DNA of 64,000 nucleotides from Paenibacillus sp. FSL R7-0273 (GTDB lineage Bacteria; Bacillota; Bacilli; Paenibacillales; Paenibacillaceae). The notes under the pieces were generated by a model. It did not search any database and was not told where the DNA came from. It saw nothing but the letters and a program-made list of their open reading frames with translations. The stretch spans positions 3,297,501 to 3,361,500 of the forward strand of contig NZ_CP009283.1 of NCBI RefSeq assembly GCF_000758625.1. Direction: 5' to 3'. Positions within the stretch are counted from its first letter, which is position 1, and the number at the start of each line of letters is the position of its first letter. Positions 18,101-25,852 of the stretch are shown here, one piece after another. Position numbers and translations under genes: made by a program.

Positions 18101-18753
18101 AGATGGAGGTTCAGCGGCTGAAGCGCAGTATTTCGGCACTCGGTGAAGTCAGCCTGGGTGCGATCGAGGAATATCAGCGTGTGCATGAACGCTATACCTT
18201 CCTCAGCAGCCAGAAGGATGACCTGGTGGAAGCCAAGACCACCCTGTATCATGTCATTCATGAAATGGAAGAGGAAATGTCCAAACGCTTCAAGATGACC
18301 TTTGATGCAATCCGCCGGGAGTTCGGGACGGTGTTCTCGAAGCTGTTCGGAGGCGGACGGGCAGATCTGCAGCTGCTGAATCCGGAGAATATGCTGGAGA
18401 CAGGGATTGACATTGTAGCCCAGCCGCCCGGTAAAAAGCTGCAGAACCTGCAGCTGCTCTCCGGCGGGGAGCGTGCTTTGACCGCTATGGCACTGCTGTT
18501 TGCCATCCTGCAGGTGAAGCCGGTTCCGTTCTGCGTGCTGGATGAGGTCGAGGCAGCGCTGGATGAAGCCAACGTTGTCCGGTTCGCCCAGTACCTGCGC
18601 GAATTCTCGGAGCAGACCCAGTTCATCGTCGTAACCCACCGCAAGGGCACGATGGAGGAAGCTGATGTGCTCTACGGCGTCACTATGGAGGAGGGCGGCG
18701 TATCTAAGCTCGTCTCCGTGAAGCTGGAGGATGAGGAAGCGATAATTGCGTAA
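15184..18753 (+). CDS. smc: Chromosome segregation protein SMC
   Basis: SMC forms the condensin ring with ScpA and ScpB that compacts and separates chromosomes. The 1189-residue protein has Walker A GPNGSGKS (31-38) at the N-terminus, a coiled coil to about residue 500, the hinge domain (about 500-680, ending near NAGGSMTGGSQ), the return coiled coil, and the C-terminal signature LLSGGERALTAMALLF with Walker B FCVLDEVEAALDE. ATG 15184 follows AGAGGTGAT. ftsY begins 27 bases after the stop. Confidence 0.98.
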   Translation: MFLKRIELAGFKSFADKTEMEFVRGITAVVGPNGSGKSNISDGIRWVLGEQSAKSLRGGKMEDIIFAGSDARKAVNYGEVSLTLDNEDHVLPLDFSEVTVTRRVHRSGESEYLINKQSCRLKDITELFMDTGIGREAYSIIGQGRIEEILSTRSEDRRGIFEEASGIVKYKSRKKDAGRKLDETEQNLLRIHDLLSELEDQIGPLKEQSEKAIRYKELREQLKQLEISVYVHQIEGIHTAWKEGNARLEVLGKEQLELSTVVSAHDAKLESGRAELRALEEQVERLQEQLLRYSEAYEKSEGYGEVLKERKKNLEANREQLLATLGTVGERSSDRQRELAELELKLEQARQALEHLRGELAAEETRLEGVAGGISQSKEEQLKSSLLELMNMMAQARNEIRYADQQKEGLERRMSRSAEESGKWTARLEELSVSQKTLKDRIAALGKEIGNLRNSYITESEQTNKRHKLIEETQAGLRKWEQKREAQVSRHETMKEMQDDFDGFMLGVKEVLKGARKGQLSGVHGAVAELISVPERLEMAVETALGASLQHVVMDNEAVSRQAIAFLKQRQLGRATFLPLDVIRPRQITGSDRSMVEGADGFVGIGSELVGFDDKYSSIVGSLLGNVVIAENLEQANKIAARCQYRYRVVTLEGDVVNAGGSMTGGSQHKKNNSLLSRKRQLDQLFSEIEESERQIAKLKQGIGRLREEQENASRKLEQLRHDGDEKRLEEQRVAGDLKQLEQELRHVQEQVEGAGAERSGFEAEVKGLEESRIQAVAELARLEQEEKAAHEAIRNAESERKASESAKEELQGKLTGMKVAEGKLDQEIFSLEEQLRRMRQDAGSQDRELKQSRSLLMTIEQDLEENVREAVKQQENLNSYRLKRDESAAALDLARADRAALTRKLELAEGETKDQRQALRAVEDKLRTTEVSVGRLDVELDNILRKLSEDYELSYELAKQRYPVPEDVPAAQMEVQRLKRSISALGEVSLGAIEEYQRVHERYTFLSSQKDDLVEAKTTLYHVIHEMEEEMSKRFKMTFDAIRREFGTVFSKLFGGGRADLQLLNPENMLETGIDIVAQPPGKKLQNLQLLSGGERALTAMALLFAILQVKPVPFCVLDEVEAALDEANVVRFAQYLREFSEQTQFIVVTHRKGTMEEADVLYGVTMEEGGVSKLVSVKLEDEEAIIA

Positions 18754-18780
18754 TTTTTTTGAAAATAGAGGGGGACCATA

Positions 18781-19785
18781 ATGAGCTTTTTTAAGAAACT
18801 GAAAGAAACCATTTCCGGCAAAACGGAAAGTGTAACCAAAAGCTTCCGCGACGGGCTGGAGAAAACGCGCAAGGGCTTCGTTGAGAAGGTCTCTGACCTG
18901 ATTATCCGCCGCAAAAAGATCGATGAGGAGTTCTACGAGGAGCTTGAAGAGATTCTGATCGGTGCAGACGTGGGCGTTAACACGGTAATGACCCTTGTGG
19001 AAGAGCTGCGTGCTGAAGTGAAGCAGAAGCGGATTGAGGATGCAGCGGAGCTTCAGCCGATTCTCTCCCGCAAGCTGATGGAGCTGCTGCGCGGTGATGA
19101 TGACAACAGCCTGAAGGAGAACCCGGACGGCATTACTGTAATCCTGTTTGTCGGTGTTAACGGAGTCGGCAAGACGACAACGATCGGCAAGCTGGCACAC
19201 CGTTACAAGCAAGAGGGCAAGAAAGTGCTTCTGGCTGCAGGCGATACCTTCCGTGCCGGGGCTATAGAGCAGCTTGAGGTGTGGGGCCAGCGGGCCGGAG
19301 TTGACGTGATTAAGCAGCAGGCGGGCTCTGACCCGGCAGCTGTTATGTTCGATGCCGTGCAGGCCGCAAAGCAGCGGAATGTCGATGTGCTGATCTGCGA
19401 TACGGCCGGCCGTCTGCAGAACAAATCGAATCTGATGGAAGAGCTGAACAAGATTTTCCGGGTCATCCAGCGTGAAATTCCAAGTGCTCCCCATGAAGTT
19501 CTAATGGTGCTTGACGCGACAACCGGGCAGAATGCGCTGAGCCAGGCTAAGCTGTTTGGTGAAAAAAGCGGCGTCACCGGTCTGGTCCTGACCAAGCTGG
19601 ACGGCACAGCCAAGGGTGGTATTGTCGTGGCGATCCGCCAGGAGATGAACCTGCCGGTGAAGCTGGTCGGGCTTGGGGAGAAGATGGAGGATCTGCAGGC
19701 CTTTGACTCCACCCAGTTTGTACATGCCTTGTTTGCCGGGTTGATCAGCGAGGAAGAGGCTGAGCCGGAAGAGGATAAAGAATAA
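18781..19785 (+). CDS. ftsY: Signal recognition particle receptor FtsY
   Basis: FtsY is the membrane-associated GTPase that receives SRP-bound ribosomes. The 334-residue protein has the helical N domain and the G domain with P-loop GVNGVGKTTTIGKLA, DTAGRLQNK and TKLDGTAKGG, and lacks the long acidic A domain of enterobacteria, as usual in Firmicutes. It ends with a short acidic tail. A clear terminator follows. The ylxM-ffh genes, which follow ftsY in Bacillus, are not in the window. Confidence 0.97.
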   Translation: MSFFKKLKETISGKTESVTKSFRDGLEKTRKGFVEKVSDLIIRRKKIDEEFYEELEEILIGADVGVNTVMTLVEELRAEVKQKRIEDAAELQPILSRKLMELLRGDDDNSLKENPDGITVILFVGVNGVGKTTTIGKLAHRYKQEGKKVLLAAGDTFRAGAIEQLEVWGQRAGVDVIKQQAGSDPAAVMFDAVQAAKQRNVDVLICDTAGRLQNKSNLMEELNKIFRVIQREIPSAPHEVLMVLDATTGQNALSQAKLFGEKSGVTGLVLTKLDGTAKGGIVVAIRQEMNLPVKLVGLGEKMEDLQAFDSTQFVHALFAGLISEEEAEPEEDKE

Positions 19786-19817
19786 TAAATCTGAGAGAAT
19801 CAGGATTCACTCTGATA

Positions 19818-19857
19818 GGACCCGTTTACCGGCTTTGGCTGGTGGACGGGTTCTTTT
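19818..19857 (+). terminator. ftsY terminator
   Basis: A 16-base arm (19818-19833) pairs with 19838-19853 across a four-base loop using Watson-Crick and G-T pairs, then TTCTTTTG. It separates the housekeeping block from the accessory genes. Confidence 0.8.
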
Positions 19858-20076
19858 GTATGGGAAGCGGCAGTCCGTTTAAACGGATCTGTGAATAATC
19901 TAAACACATAACAATTTCAATACATGAAAAATTCATAATAGTACTGCTTGTCAGCTCTCCCGCATACAATTCATTGTATCCTCAACATTACAGCACCCGG
20001 AAAATACGCTCAGGAGAAAGGAAGCGATTCCAAGTATGCGGAATGGTTCATAAACTCCATTTTGCTGTTATATATA

Positions 20077-20106
20077 TTGACATCAAGATTATCATTTACG
20101 TATTAT
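20077..20106 (+). promoter_or_regulatory. Promoter of the ATP-grasp operon
   Basis: TTGACA (20077-20082) and TATTAT (20101-20106) are 18 bases apart, in an AT-rich leader about 95 bases before the first gene. Confidence 0.6.
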
Positions 20107-20203
20107 GAGAGTAGAATTAAAGTTTTTCGGGATTAAATCTATAAATTTTAATTAATTTGTAAACAAACATAACACATTTGAACATCCGAAAGGAGTCGGG
20201 CTC

Positions 20204-21667
20204 ATGTCCAAATTAGATCCTTTGCCCGGTATCTCTCCGTATCCGCTGGAGCATTTTTATGATGAAATGTATGCCGATGAACGGAGTATCCGGCCTCATT
20301 ACAAGCATGTGAGCCGCATGTTTAACGGGATGAGCCCCGAAGAGCTGCATGCCAAGCAGAGATTAATGCAGCGTCGCATGATGGAAGAGGGAATTACGTT
20401 CACACTGTACAATCCGGCCCAGGATCAGCCGATGGAGCGGACGATTCCCTTTGATATGATTCCGCGGATTATCCCGAAGGGTGAGTGGGAACGGCTTGAG
20501 GCAGGAATTATCCAGCGGATAACTGCACTTAATTTATTCATTCATGACATCTATCATGAGCAGTACATTGTAAAGGATGGAATTGTCCCGCGGCGGATGA
20601 TCATCAGCAATGTATACTTCCGTCCGGAAATGGCGGGCCTGAGGGTGCCTGGCGGGGCTTATGTGACGACCTCGGGCATCGATCTGATCCGTCATCATGA
20701 CGGCGAGTATTATGTGCTTGAGGATAATCTGCGCACGCCGTCAGGCTTCTCTTATCTTTTTAAAGGCAGATCACTGATGAACCAGCTATTTCCCGAACTG
20801 GCGTTCGCCAGCTCTATACGGGATGTTGACCACAGCTTGAACCGTTTTCTGTCTGTGCTGCGCAGCCTGTCGCCGTCGAGAACCAAAGATCCGGTAATCG
20901 CGCTGCTTACGCCGGGCGAATATAATTCGGCTTATTATGAGCATGCTTTTCTGGCCCAGCAGATGGGCATCCATCTGGTTGAGGGGCGCGACCTTGTTGC
21001 CCGGGATCACAAAATTTATTTAAAGGAAATGAACAGCTTGCGCAGAGTCGATGTGCTGTACCGCCGTCTGGATGATGATTATATCGATCCGCTGGCATTC
21101 CAGCCGAATTCGCTGCTGGGTGTAGCCGGGCTGATGAATGCCTACCGGGCAGGCAATATCGCAATTGCCAACGCTCCGGGCACTGGGGTTGCCGATGATA
21201 AAGCCATGTATGTCTATGTTCCGGATATGATCCGTTATTATCTGAACGAGGAGCCGATTCTGGGCAATGTGCCGACCTATCTGCTGTCACGGCCTCAAGA
21301 GCGCCAGTATGTGCTGGATAACCTGTCCGAGATGGTAGTCAAAGAAACCTCACTCTCCGGCGGTTACGGCATGCTTATCGGGAGTGAAGCAACCAAGGAT
21401 GAGCTGATAGATTTCCGTCTGAAAATTCTTGCTGACCCGGCCCGTTATATCGCCCAGCCGATCATGTCCCTGTCACGGGCACCAGTGCTGTCAGGTGCAT
21501 CGATGGTGCCGCGTCATATCGATCTGCGGGCGTTTGTGCTCATGGGGGCGGACCGCAAGCCGCATGTCATACCAGGCGGCCTGACCCGGGTGGCGATGAA
21601 GGAAAACTCTTTGGTCGTGAACTCCTCCCAGGGAGGCGGAGTAAAGGATACTTGGGTTATGGCCTGA
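20204..21667 (+). CDS. Circularly permuted ATP-grasp family protein (COG2308)
   Basis: A 487-residue cytoplasmic protein of the COG2308 / DUF404-DUF407 group, a circularly permuted ATP-grasp fold predicted to ligate or modify peptides; no reaction is established to my knowledge. Family stretches include YDEMY near the start, the central GIDLIRHHDGEYYVLEDNLR-like nucleotide-site text, GTGVADDKAMYVYVPDMIRYYL, and the C-terminal ETSLSGGYGMLIG and GGLTRVA. It heads an operon with an alpha-E protein and a transglutaminase-like protein. These three families recur together in many bacteria, supporting a shared pathway. Confidence 0.9.
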   Translation: MSKLDPLPGISPYPLEHFYDEMYADERSIRPHYKHVSRMFNGMSPEELHAKQRLMQRRMMEEGITFTLYNPAQDQPMERTIPFDMIPRIIPKGEWERLEAGIIQRITALNLFIHDIYHEQYIVKDGIVPRRMIISNVYFRPEMAGLRVPGGAYVTTSGIDLIRHHDGEYYVLEDNLRTPSGFSYLFKGRSLMNQLFPELAFASSIRDVDHSLNRFLSVLRSLSPSRTKDPVIALLTPGEYNSAYYEHAFLAQQMGIHLVEGRDLVARDHKIYLKEMNSLRRVDVLYRRLDDDYIDPLAFQPNSLLGVAGLMNAYRAGNIAIANAPGTGVADDKAMYVYVPDMIRYYLNEEPILGNVPTYLLSRPQERQYVLDNLSEMVVKETSLSGGYGMLIGSEATKDELIDFRLKILADPARYIAQPIMSLSRAPVLSGASMVPRHIDLRAFVLMGADRKPHVIPGGLTRVAMKENSLVVNSSQGGGVKDTWVMA

Positions 21668-21738
21668 AGCCGGCGGCTTTAGCCGGTTAACAGGAACAAA
21701 GTGCAGCATCAATATGTGGAAGCGGAGGAGTGGTGACG

Positions 21739-22692
21739 ATGCTGAATCGCAACGCGGAAGCTTTGTTTTGGATCGGACGTTACATTGAACGGGCGGAGAA
21801 TCATGCGAGGCTGATTGATGTCCATTATCATATTCAGCAGGAAGAGGATTTTCAGTCAGAGGGCCATAAATGGTCAAGGCTGATTGATGCGTTAGGCGTC
21901 AGAAATGAGTACCTTAAGCAGTTTGAGAGCTTTTGTGAGCAGGATGTGCTATCTTTCATAACGCTGGATCTAGGCAACTCTAATTCCCTGTTCTCCTGTG
22001 TGCACCAGGCGCGGAATAACCTGCGTACACTGCGCCAGCATCTGCCAAGCGAGCTATGGGACATTGTTAACGGCTTTAATCTCTGGCTCGGTGAGCAGTC
22101 TGTAGCTGATATTATGAGCGGCCCGCATCAGTTCTACCAGCAGGTTAAAGAGCGTGCAGCCATGTTCCTTGGTGCAGAGCAGTCCGTTATGCTGCGGGGC
22201 AATGAGTGGCATTTTATTGAAAGCGGGCGGTTTCTGGAACGCGCTGAGAACACGACGAGGATTCTGCAGGCTGTTACCGTATCATGCAAATCGAAGGAGA
22301 ACAGCACTATTTATACCCAGCTGCAGGCTGTGCTGAAATCAGTGAGCGGCTATCAGTCCTTCCGCCGTTATTATGCTGATGATATGTCACCGGAGTGCAT
22401 CCTGGAGTTCCTGATCGTGAATGCACGTTTTCCGCGCTCGGTGCGCTTCTCGTTCCACAAGCTGGAGGAGCATCTGGCCAGACTGGAGCTGGATTCCTCG
22501 GAGAAGGGCTCGGGGCATGAGAAGGTTATCCGTCAGGCAGGCAAGATTAAGGCTGAACTTGACTACATGGAAAAAGAAGAGATGTCCGGCGATCTCGTCG
22601 ATGATGTGCTTCATTCCCTGATGGTCTCCTGCCAGCGCTTAGGGAAGACGATGGAGGGCGCCTTTTTTCGCCGCGAAGGAGCTTATGTATGA
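21739..22692 (+). CDS. Alpha-E domain protein (DUF403)
   Basis: A 317-residue, mostly helical protein of the alpha-E / DUF403 family. It starts MLNRNAEALFWIGRYIERAENHARLID, the characteristic opening, and repeats a similar FIESGRFLERAENTTRIL stretch near residue 170, so it may have two related halves. Its function is unknown; it is the constant partner of COG2308 ATP-grasp proteins. ATG 21739 fits GGAGGAG nine bases upstream. The stop overlaps the next start as ATGA. Confidence 0.9.
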   Translation: MLNRNAEALFWIGRYIERAENHARLIDVHYHIQQEEDFQSEGHKWSRLIDALGVRNEYLKQFESFCEQDVLSFITLDLGNSNSLFSCVHQARNNLRTLRQHLPSELWDIVNGFNLWLGEQSVADIMSGPHQFYQQVKERAAMFLGAEQSVMLRGNEWHFIESGRFLERAENTTRILQAVTVSCKSKENSTIYTQLQAVLKSVSGYQSFRRYYADDMSPECILEFLIVNARFPRSVRFSFHKLEEHLARLELDSSEKGSGHEKVIRQAGKIKAELDYMEKEEMSGDLVDDVLHSLMVSCQRLGKTMEGAFFRREGAYV

Positions 22693-23555
22693 AGATCCAA
22701 ATCAACCACACAACCACCTATTCCTATCCCGAGCCGGTTACGGACAGTGTCAATGAAATCAGGCTGACTCCGCGCACCAACTACCGTCAGTCCTGCTATC
22801 ATCATGAGGTGGAGGTGACTCCTGCGGCGAATCTGCTCACGTATGAGGATTTTTTCGGCAACCGGGTGCATGCCTATTCGGTGAATAAGCCGCATACAGA
22901 GATGGTGATTCATACCAAAGCGACCGTAGTGACACTGGACAAAGCGCAGGGTGCGGACCTTCCGCATATCCCGCTTGAAGATCAGGTTAAGCTGCTGAAT
23001 GATGATAAGTTTCAGAATCGTTATATTGAATTTATTCTGCCCACCCGGTATACGGAGGTTACGCCTGAGCTGGTTGAGTTCGCGTCGCTGCACCCTTTTG
23101 AGGAAGCGGATGATATGTACGCCTGGACCAAAAAGCTGTCCTCCACGATCTATGAGCAGTTTACCTATGACCCTGAAGCGACGAGTGTGAATACTACGGT
23201 CAAAAAAGCGCTCAAGCTCAAGCGCGGCGTCTGTCAGGATTATGCTCATCTGATGATCGCCGTCTGCAGGAGTGTCGGCCTTCCTTCGCGGTACGTCAGC
23301 GGATATCATTTCGTCGGTGATCTGCAGGGCGGCAACGCCGATTTCGAGCAGGCTTCACATGCCTGGGTCGAAACGCATATTCCCGGAACAGGCTGGCTGG
23401 GCTTCGATCCGACCAATAATGCGGAAGTGAACTGGCGTTATATCAAGCTGGGCCACGGCCGGGATTACAAGGATATCGTACCGGTAAAAGGCGTATACCG
23501 CGGCGGAGCAGGAACACTGAGCGTAAAGGTGGATGTGCGCAAGCTGGAGAACTGA
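22689..23555 (+). CDS. Transglutaminase-like cysteine peptidase-fold protein
   Basis: A 288-residue protein with the N-terminal bacterial transglutaminase-like domain (IQINHTTTYSYPEPVTDSVN, NYRQSC) and a C-terminal transglutaminase core. The catalytic triad is visible: Cys in RGVCQDYAHLM (near residue 181), His in SHAWVE (near 223) and Asp in GFDPTN (near 239). No signal peptide is seen, so it acts in the cytoplasm. It could cut or cross-link peptide bonds made by the ATP-grasp partner (inference). Its start overlaps the previous stop, giving coupled translation. Confidence 0.9.
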   Translation: MKIQINHTTTYSYPEPVTDSVNEIRLTPRTNYRQSCYHHEVEVTPAANLLTYEDFFGNRVHAYSVNKPHTEMVIHTKATVVTLDKAQGADLPHIPLEDQVKLLNDDKFQNRYIEFILPTRYTEVTPELVEFASLHPFEEADDMYAWTKKLSSTIYEQFTYDPEATSVNTTVKKALKLKRGVCQDYAHLMIAVCRSVGLPSRYVSGYHFVGDLQGGNADFEQASHAWVETHIPGTGWLGFDPTNNAEVNWRYIKLGHGRDYKDIVPVKGVYRGGAGTLSVKVDVRKLEN

Positions 23556-23581
23556 GGGGATTGGGAGGAGCGGCTGGTTCT

Positions 23582-23926
23582 GATTTCGCCGGAGTCGGCG
23601 AAATGGACGAAATGAAGGGCACAAATGCCTTTGATTTCGCCAAAGTCGGCGGATTGGATGAAATGAAGGGCACGAATGCCTCTGATTTCGCCGCAGTCGG
23701 CCAATTGGACGAAATGAAGAGCACGAATGCCTCTGATTTCGCCAAAGTCGGCCAATTGGACGAAATGAAGGGCACAAATGCCTCTGATTTCGCCTGAGTC
23801 GGCCAATTGGAGGAAATGAAGAGCACAAATGCCTCTGATTTGGCTAAAGTCAGCCAATTGGACGAAATGAAGGACACAAATGCCTCTGATTTAGCCGAAG
23901 TCGGCGGATTGGACGAAATAAGAAAA
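23582..23926. repeat. 51-bp tandem repeat array, six full copies and a partial seventh
   Basis: Units start at 23582, 23633, 23684, 23735, 23786, 23837 and 23888 (partial), exactly 51 bp apart, and begin GATTTCGCC. Copies differ at only a few positions. Because 51 is a multiple of three, several frames stay open: on the plus strand a 17-residue repeat like DFAKVGQLDEMKGTNAS, and on the minus strand three repetitive frames. None has a convincing ribosome site and start, so I treat it as a non-coding minisatellite. Confidence 0.9.
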
Positions 23927-23964
23927 GGGCAATGAACCAACATTTAGTGCCTTCCTTAGTACGT

Positions 23965-23994
23965 TTGCACAAAACTTGCGCAAAATTTGCACAA
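23965..23994 (+). promoter_or_regulatory. Three TTGCnCAA sites at 11-bp spacing
   Basis: TTGCACAA, TTGCGCAA and TTGCACAA start at 23965, 23976 and 23987. The 11-bp step places them on one DNA face, and they lie just upstream of TATAAT (24002-24007) in front of the SDR gene. They could be cooperative regulator sites; no regulator is identified. Confidence 0.45.
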
Positions 23995-24074
23995 GGGTGA
24001 TTATAATCGAGGGGCATTTGGGTAATCTTGAAGCAGAGTCACGAAAATGGACAATGTGGAAGGAGAGTGTACAT

Positions 24075-24884
24075 ATGAGCCCAAATATAGCGAAAAAACA
24101 GCGCTTTGTCGGTAAAACAGCGATTATTACAGGTGCGGGCTCCGGGATCGGCCGAGCGGCAGCGATCCAGATGGCGCGGGAGGGCGCTAATGTAGCTCTT
24201 TTTGATCTGGTAAATGAACGCACCTCGGTGCTGGAGCAGAAGCTGAACAAGCTGCGTAAGGATTGCGCACTGGCTATTGATGTCGATACCTCTGATGCTG
24301 AGCGGATGGAGGAGGCGGTGCGCAGGACGATTGAGCATTTTGGCAGCCTCGATATTGTGTTTGCCAATGCGGGCATTAACGGGGTAGTAGGGCCGATCGA
24401 GGAGCTGAGCCTCAGCGATTGGCAGAATACGATCAACGTGAACCTGACAGGCACGTTCCTGACGCTCAAATATACCATCCCGCATCTCAAGGAAAAGGGT
24501 AAGGGAAGTATTATTATCACAAGCTCCATTAACGGGAACACCCGGTTCACGAGCTTTGGCTGGTCACCGTACAGCACGACCAAAGCGGGACAGGTTGCTT
24601 TTGCCAAAATGGCGGCGCTGGAGCTGGCGAAGTTCAAAATCCGCGTAAACGTAATCTGTCCGGGGGCCATCTCCACCAATATTGATGAATCTACAGAGTT
24701 TAACGAGGATGTCGAGGAAATTGTCATCCCGATTGAGTTCCCCGAAGGGGCTCAGCCGCTGGCAGACGGACCGGGTAAGCCGGAGAATGTCGCTGATCTT
24801 GTCTCCTTCCTCGCATCCGATGAATCGATTCATATTACCGGCGCTCAAATCGTAATAGACGGTGCGGAGTCGCTGCTAAGCTAA
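24075..24884 (+). CDS. SDR family NAD(P)-dependent oxidoreductase
   Basis: A 269-residue classical short-chain dehydrogenase of unknown substrate. It has the cofactor motif TGAGSGIGRAAA, the NAG motif as FANAGING, catalytic Ser (ITSSINGN) and Tyr-Lys (YSTTK), and the C-terminal ITGAQIVIDG. Asp in ALFDLVN after strand 2 suggests NAD preference (family rule). ATG 24075 has AAGGAGAG upstream. It stands alone, between the 51-bp repeat array and a terminator, with the phased TTGC repeats before its promoter. Confidence 0.88.
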   Translation: MSPNIAKKQRFVGKTAIITGAGSGIGRAAAIQMAREGANVALFDLVNERTSVLEQKLNKLRKDCALAIDVDTSDAERMEEAVRRTIEHFGSLDIVFANAGINGVVGPIEELSLSDWQNTINVNLTGTFLTLKYTIPHLKEKGKGSIIITSSINGNTRFTSFGWSPYSTTKAGQVAFAKMAALELAKFKIRVNVICPGAISTNIDESTEFNEDVEEIVIPIEFPEGAQPLADGPGKPENVADLVSFLASDESIHITGAQIVIDGAESLLS

Positions 24885-24925
24885 TACTGAAAGCTTCAGG
24901 TAACAAAGCGTTACTAGAAAGATAT

Positions 24926-24967
24926 AACAGCCTTGCTCCTTGTCTATAAGACAGGGCAGGGCTGTTT
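24926..24967 (+). terminator. Hairpin after SDR gene
   Basis: AACAGCCTTGC...TGTCT (from 24926) pairs with AGACAGGGCAGGGCTGTT (to about 24966), with two bulged bases, and is followed by a short T stretch. Confidence 0.55.
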
Positions 24968-25062
24968 GCTGTGTGCAGGGTTGTAATGTAAACGGATTAT
25001 GGTAAAATCTGTGCATACACTACAGTAATCAACAGCATATTTTAGCAGAAAAAGGTGATTGT

Positions 25063-25407
25063 ATGAATCAGGAAGTTACAGATTTTATCAACAGCGTCAA
25101 GCAGCCTTGGCAGATTGAGATCTGCAATGCACTTCGTCAGCTTGTTCATGACGCAATACCGGATGTGCAGGAGCGGATACAGTACGGGAAGCCGCATTTT
25201 CTCAAAAACGGCAAGTATGCTGCGGTTATTACTACTGCGAAGGGCTGGGTGACCTTTACGATTTTTAATGCGGCTGGACTTGAGGTGCCTGAGGGAGTAT
25301 TTGAGCCCGGAAAGCCGGAGCGGGTTACAGCAAAGCTGCTGGAGGGGAAAAGCGTTAATTACGAGCTGTTCACAGACCTGCTGAAGCAGGCTTCTGCCGA
25401 ACTGTAA
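25063..25407 (+). CDS. DUF1801 domain protein
   Basis: A 114-residue protein of the DUF1801 / YdhG-like fold, a small alpha-beta domain whose members include a proposed iron chaperone. Family text is ALRQLVHDAIPDVQERIQYGKPHF and the later TFTIFNAAGL. No catalytic residues are known. The start is ATG with AAAGGTG upstream. It lies 23 bases before the DUF1992 gene, so the two are likely co-transcribed. Confidence 0.75.
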   Translation: MNQEVTDFINSVKQPWQIEICNALRQLVHDAIPDVQERIQYGKPHFLKNGKYAAVITTAKGWVTFTIFNAAGLEVPEGVFEPGKPERVTAKLLEGKSVNYELFTDLLKQASAEL

Positions 25408-25430
25408 GGTTAAGGGAAGGGGGAAGAACA

Positions 25431-25823
25431 TTGCTGTCATGGCTCGCGGAGCAACGGATTCAGGAGGCAATGAGAAACGGTGAATTTGCAGATTTGCCGG
25501 GACACGGCAAGCCGCTGGAGCTGGAGGATTTGTCCGGTGTACCGGAGGAGCTGCGGATGTCGTTCAAGATTATGAAGAATGCGGGGCTTGTGCCGGAAGA
25601 GCTGACTCTGCGTGCGGAATGCGTCTCCCTGGAGGAACTAATTGCGGCCTGCATGAACAGCGGAAATTCAGATCCTGCTGAGCAGAAGTCGCTGGAATCC
25701 AGATTAAGTGTAAAAAGAATGCGGCTGCAGCAGCTTTTGCGGGAACGGGGGCTTGAGAGCAGCAGTGTCTTCACGGAATACGGAGATGAAATCCACCGGC
25801 GGCTGGCAGGCGGGGAGATATAA
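25431..25823 (+). CDS. DUF1992 (DnaJ-homologue C28-type) protein
   Basis: A 130-residue cytoplasmic protein with the DUF1992 domain, also called the DnaJ subfamily C member 28 conserved domain. The N-terminal text AEQRIQEAMRNGEFADLPGHGKPLELED is diagnostic. It has no J domain or HPD motif. The rest is a helical region likely to form a coiled coil. TTG 25431 is the start, with AGGGGGAAG upstream. Function is unknown. Confidence 0.85.
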   Translation: MLSWLAEQRIQEAMRNGEFADLPGHGKPLELEDLSGVPEELRMSFKIMKNAGLVPEELTLRAECVSLEELIAACMNSGNSDPAEQKSLESRLSVKRMRLQQLLRERGLESSSVFTEYGDEIHRRLAGGEI

Positions 25824-25852
25824 AATGATATCAAACGGAGGTGGCTAAGCTA

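Larger units (their letters stand above)
19786..20203. other. Intergenic stretch after ftsY
   Basis: It contains the ftsY terminator, a 14-bp perfect palindrome TCCGTTTAAACGGA (19874-19887), a sequence block at 19904-19960 that recurs near 30172 (see findings), and the promoter of the next operon. A 62-codon ORF (19948-20136) has no ribosome site and was not called. Confidence 0.6.

Noticed and set aside
18004..19494. 496-codon minus-strand ORF opposite smc-ftsY
   Set aside because: It is antisense to conserved P-loop and signature motifs of smc and ftsY and spans two genes.
19948..20136. 62-codon ORF between ftsY and the ATP-grasp gene
   Set aside because: No ribosome site, AT-rich composition unlike neighbours, and it runs over the operon promoter.
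23582..23926. CRISPR array
   Set aside because: The whole 51-bp unit repeats without variable spacers and no cas genes are present, so it is a minisatellite, not CRISPR.
23443..23943. 166-codon minus-strand ORF with 17-aa repeats (and two other repetitive minus frames)
   Set aside because: Open only because the 51-bp repeat period is divisible by three; no convincing start site, and one frame runs into the transglutaminase gene antisense.
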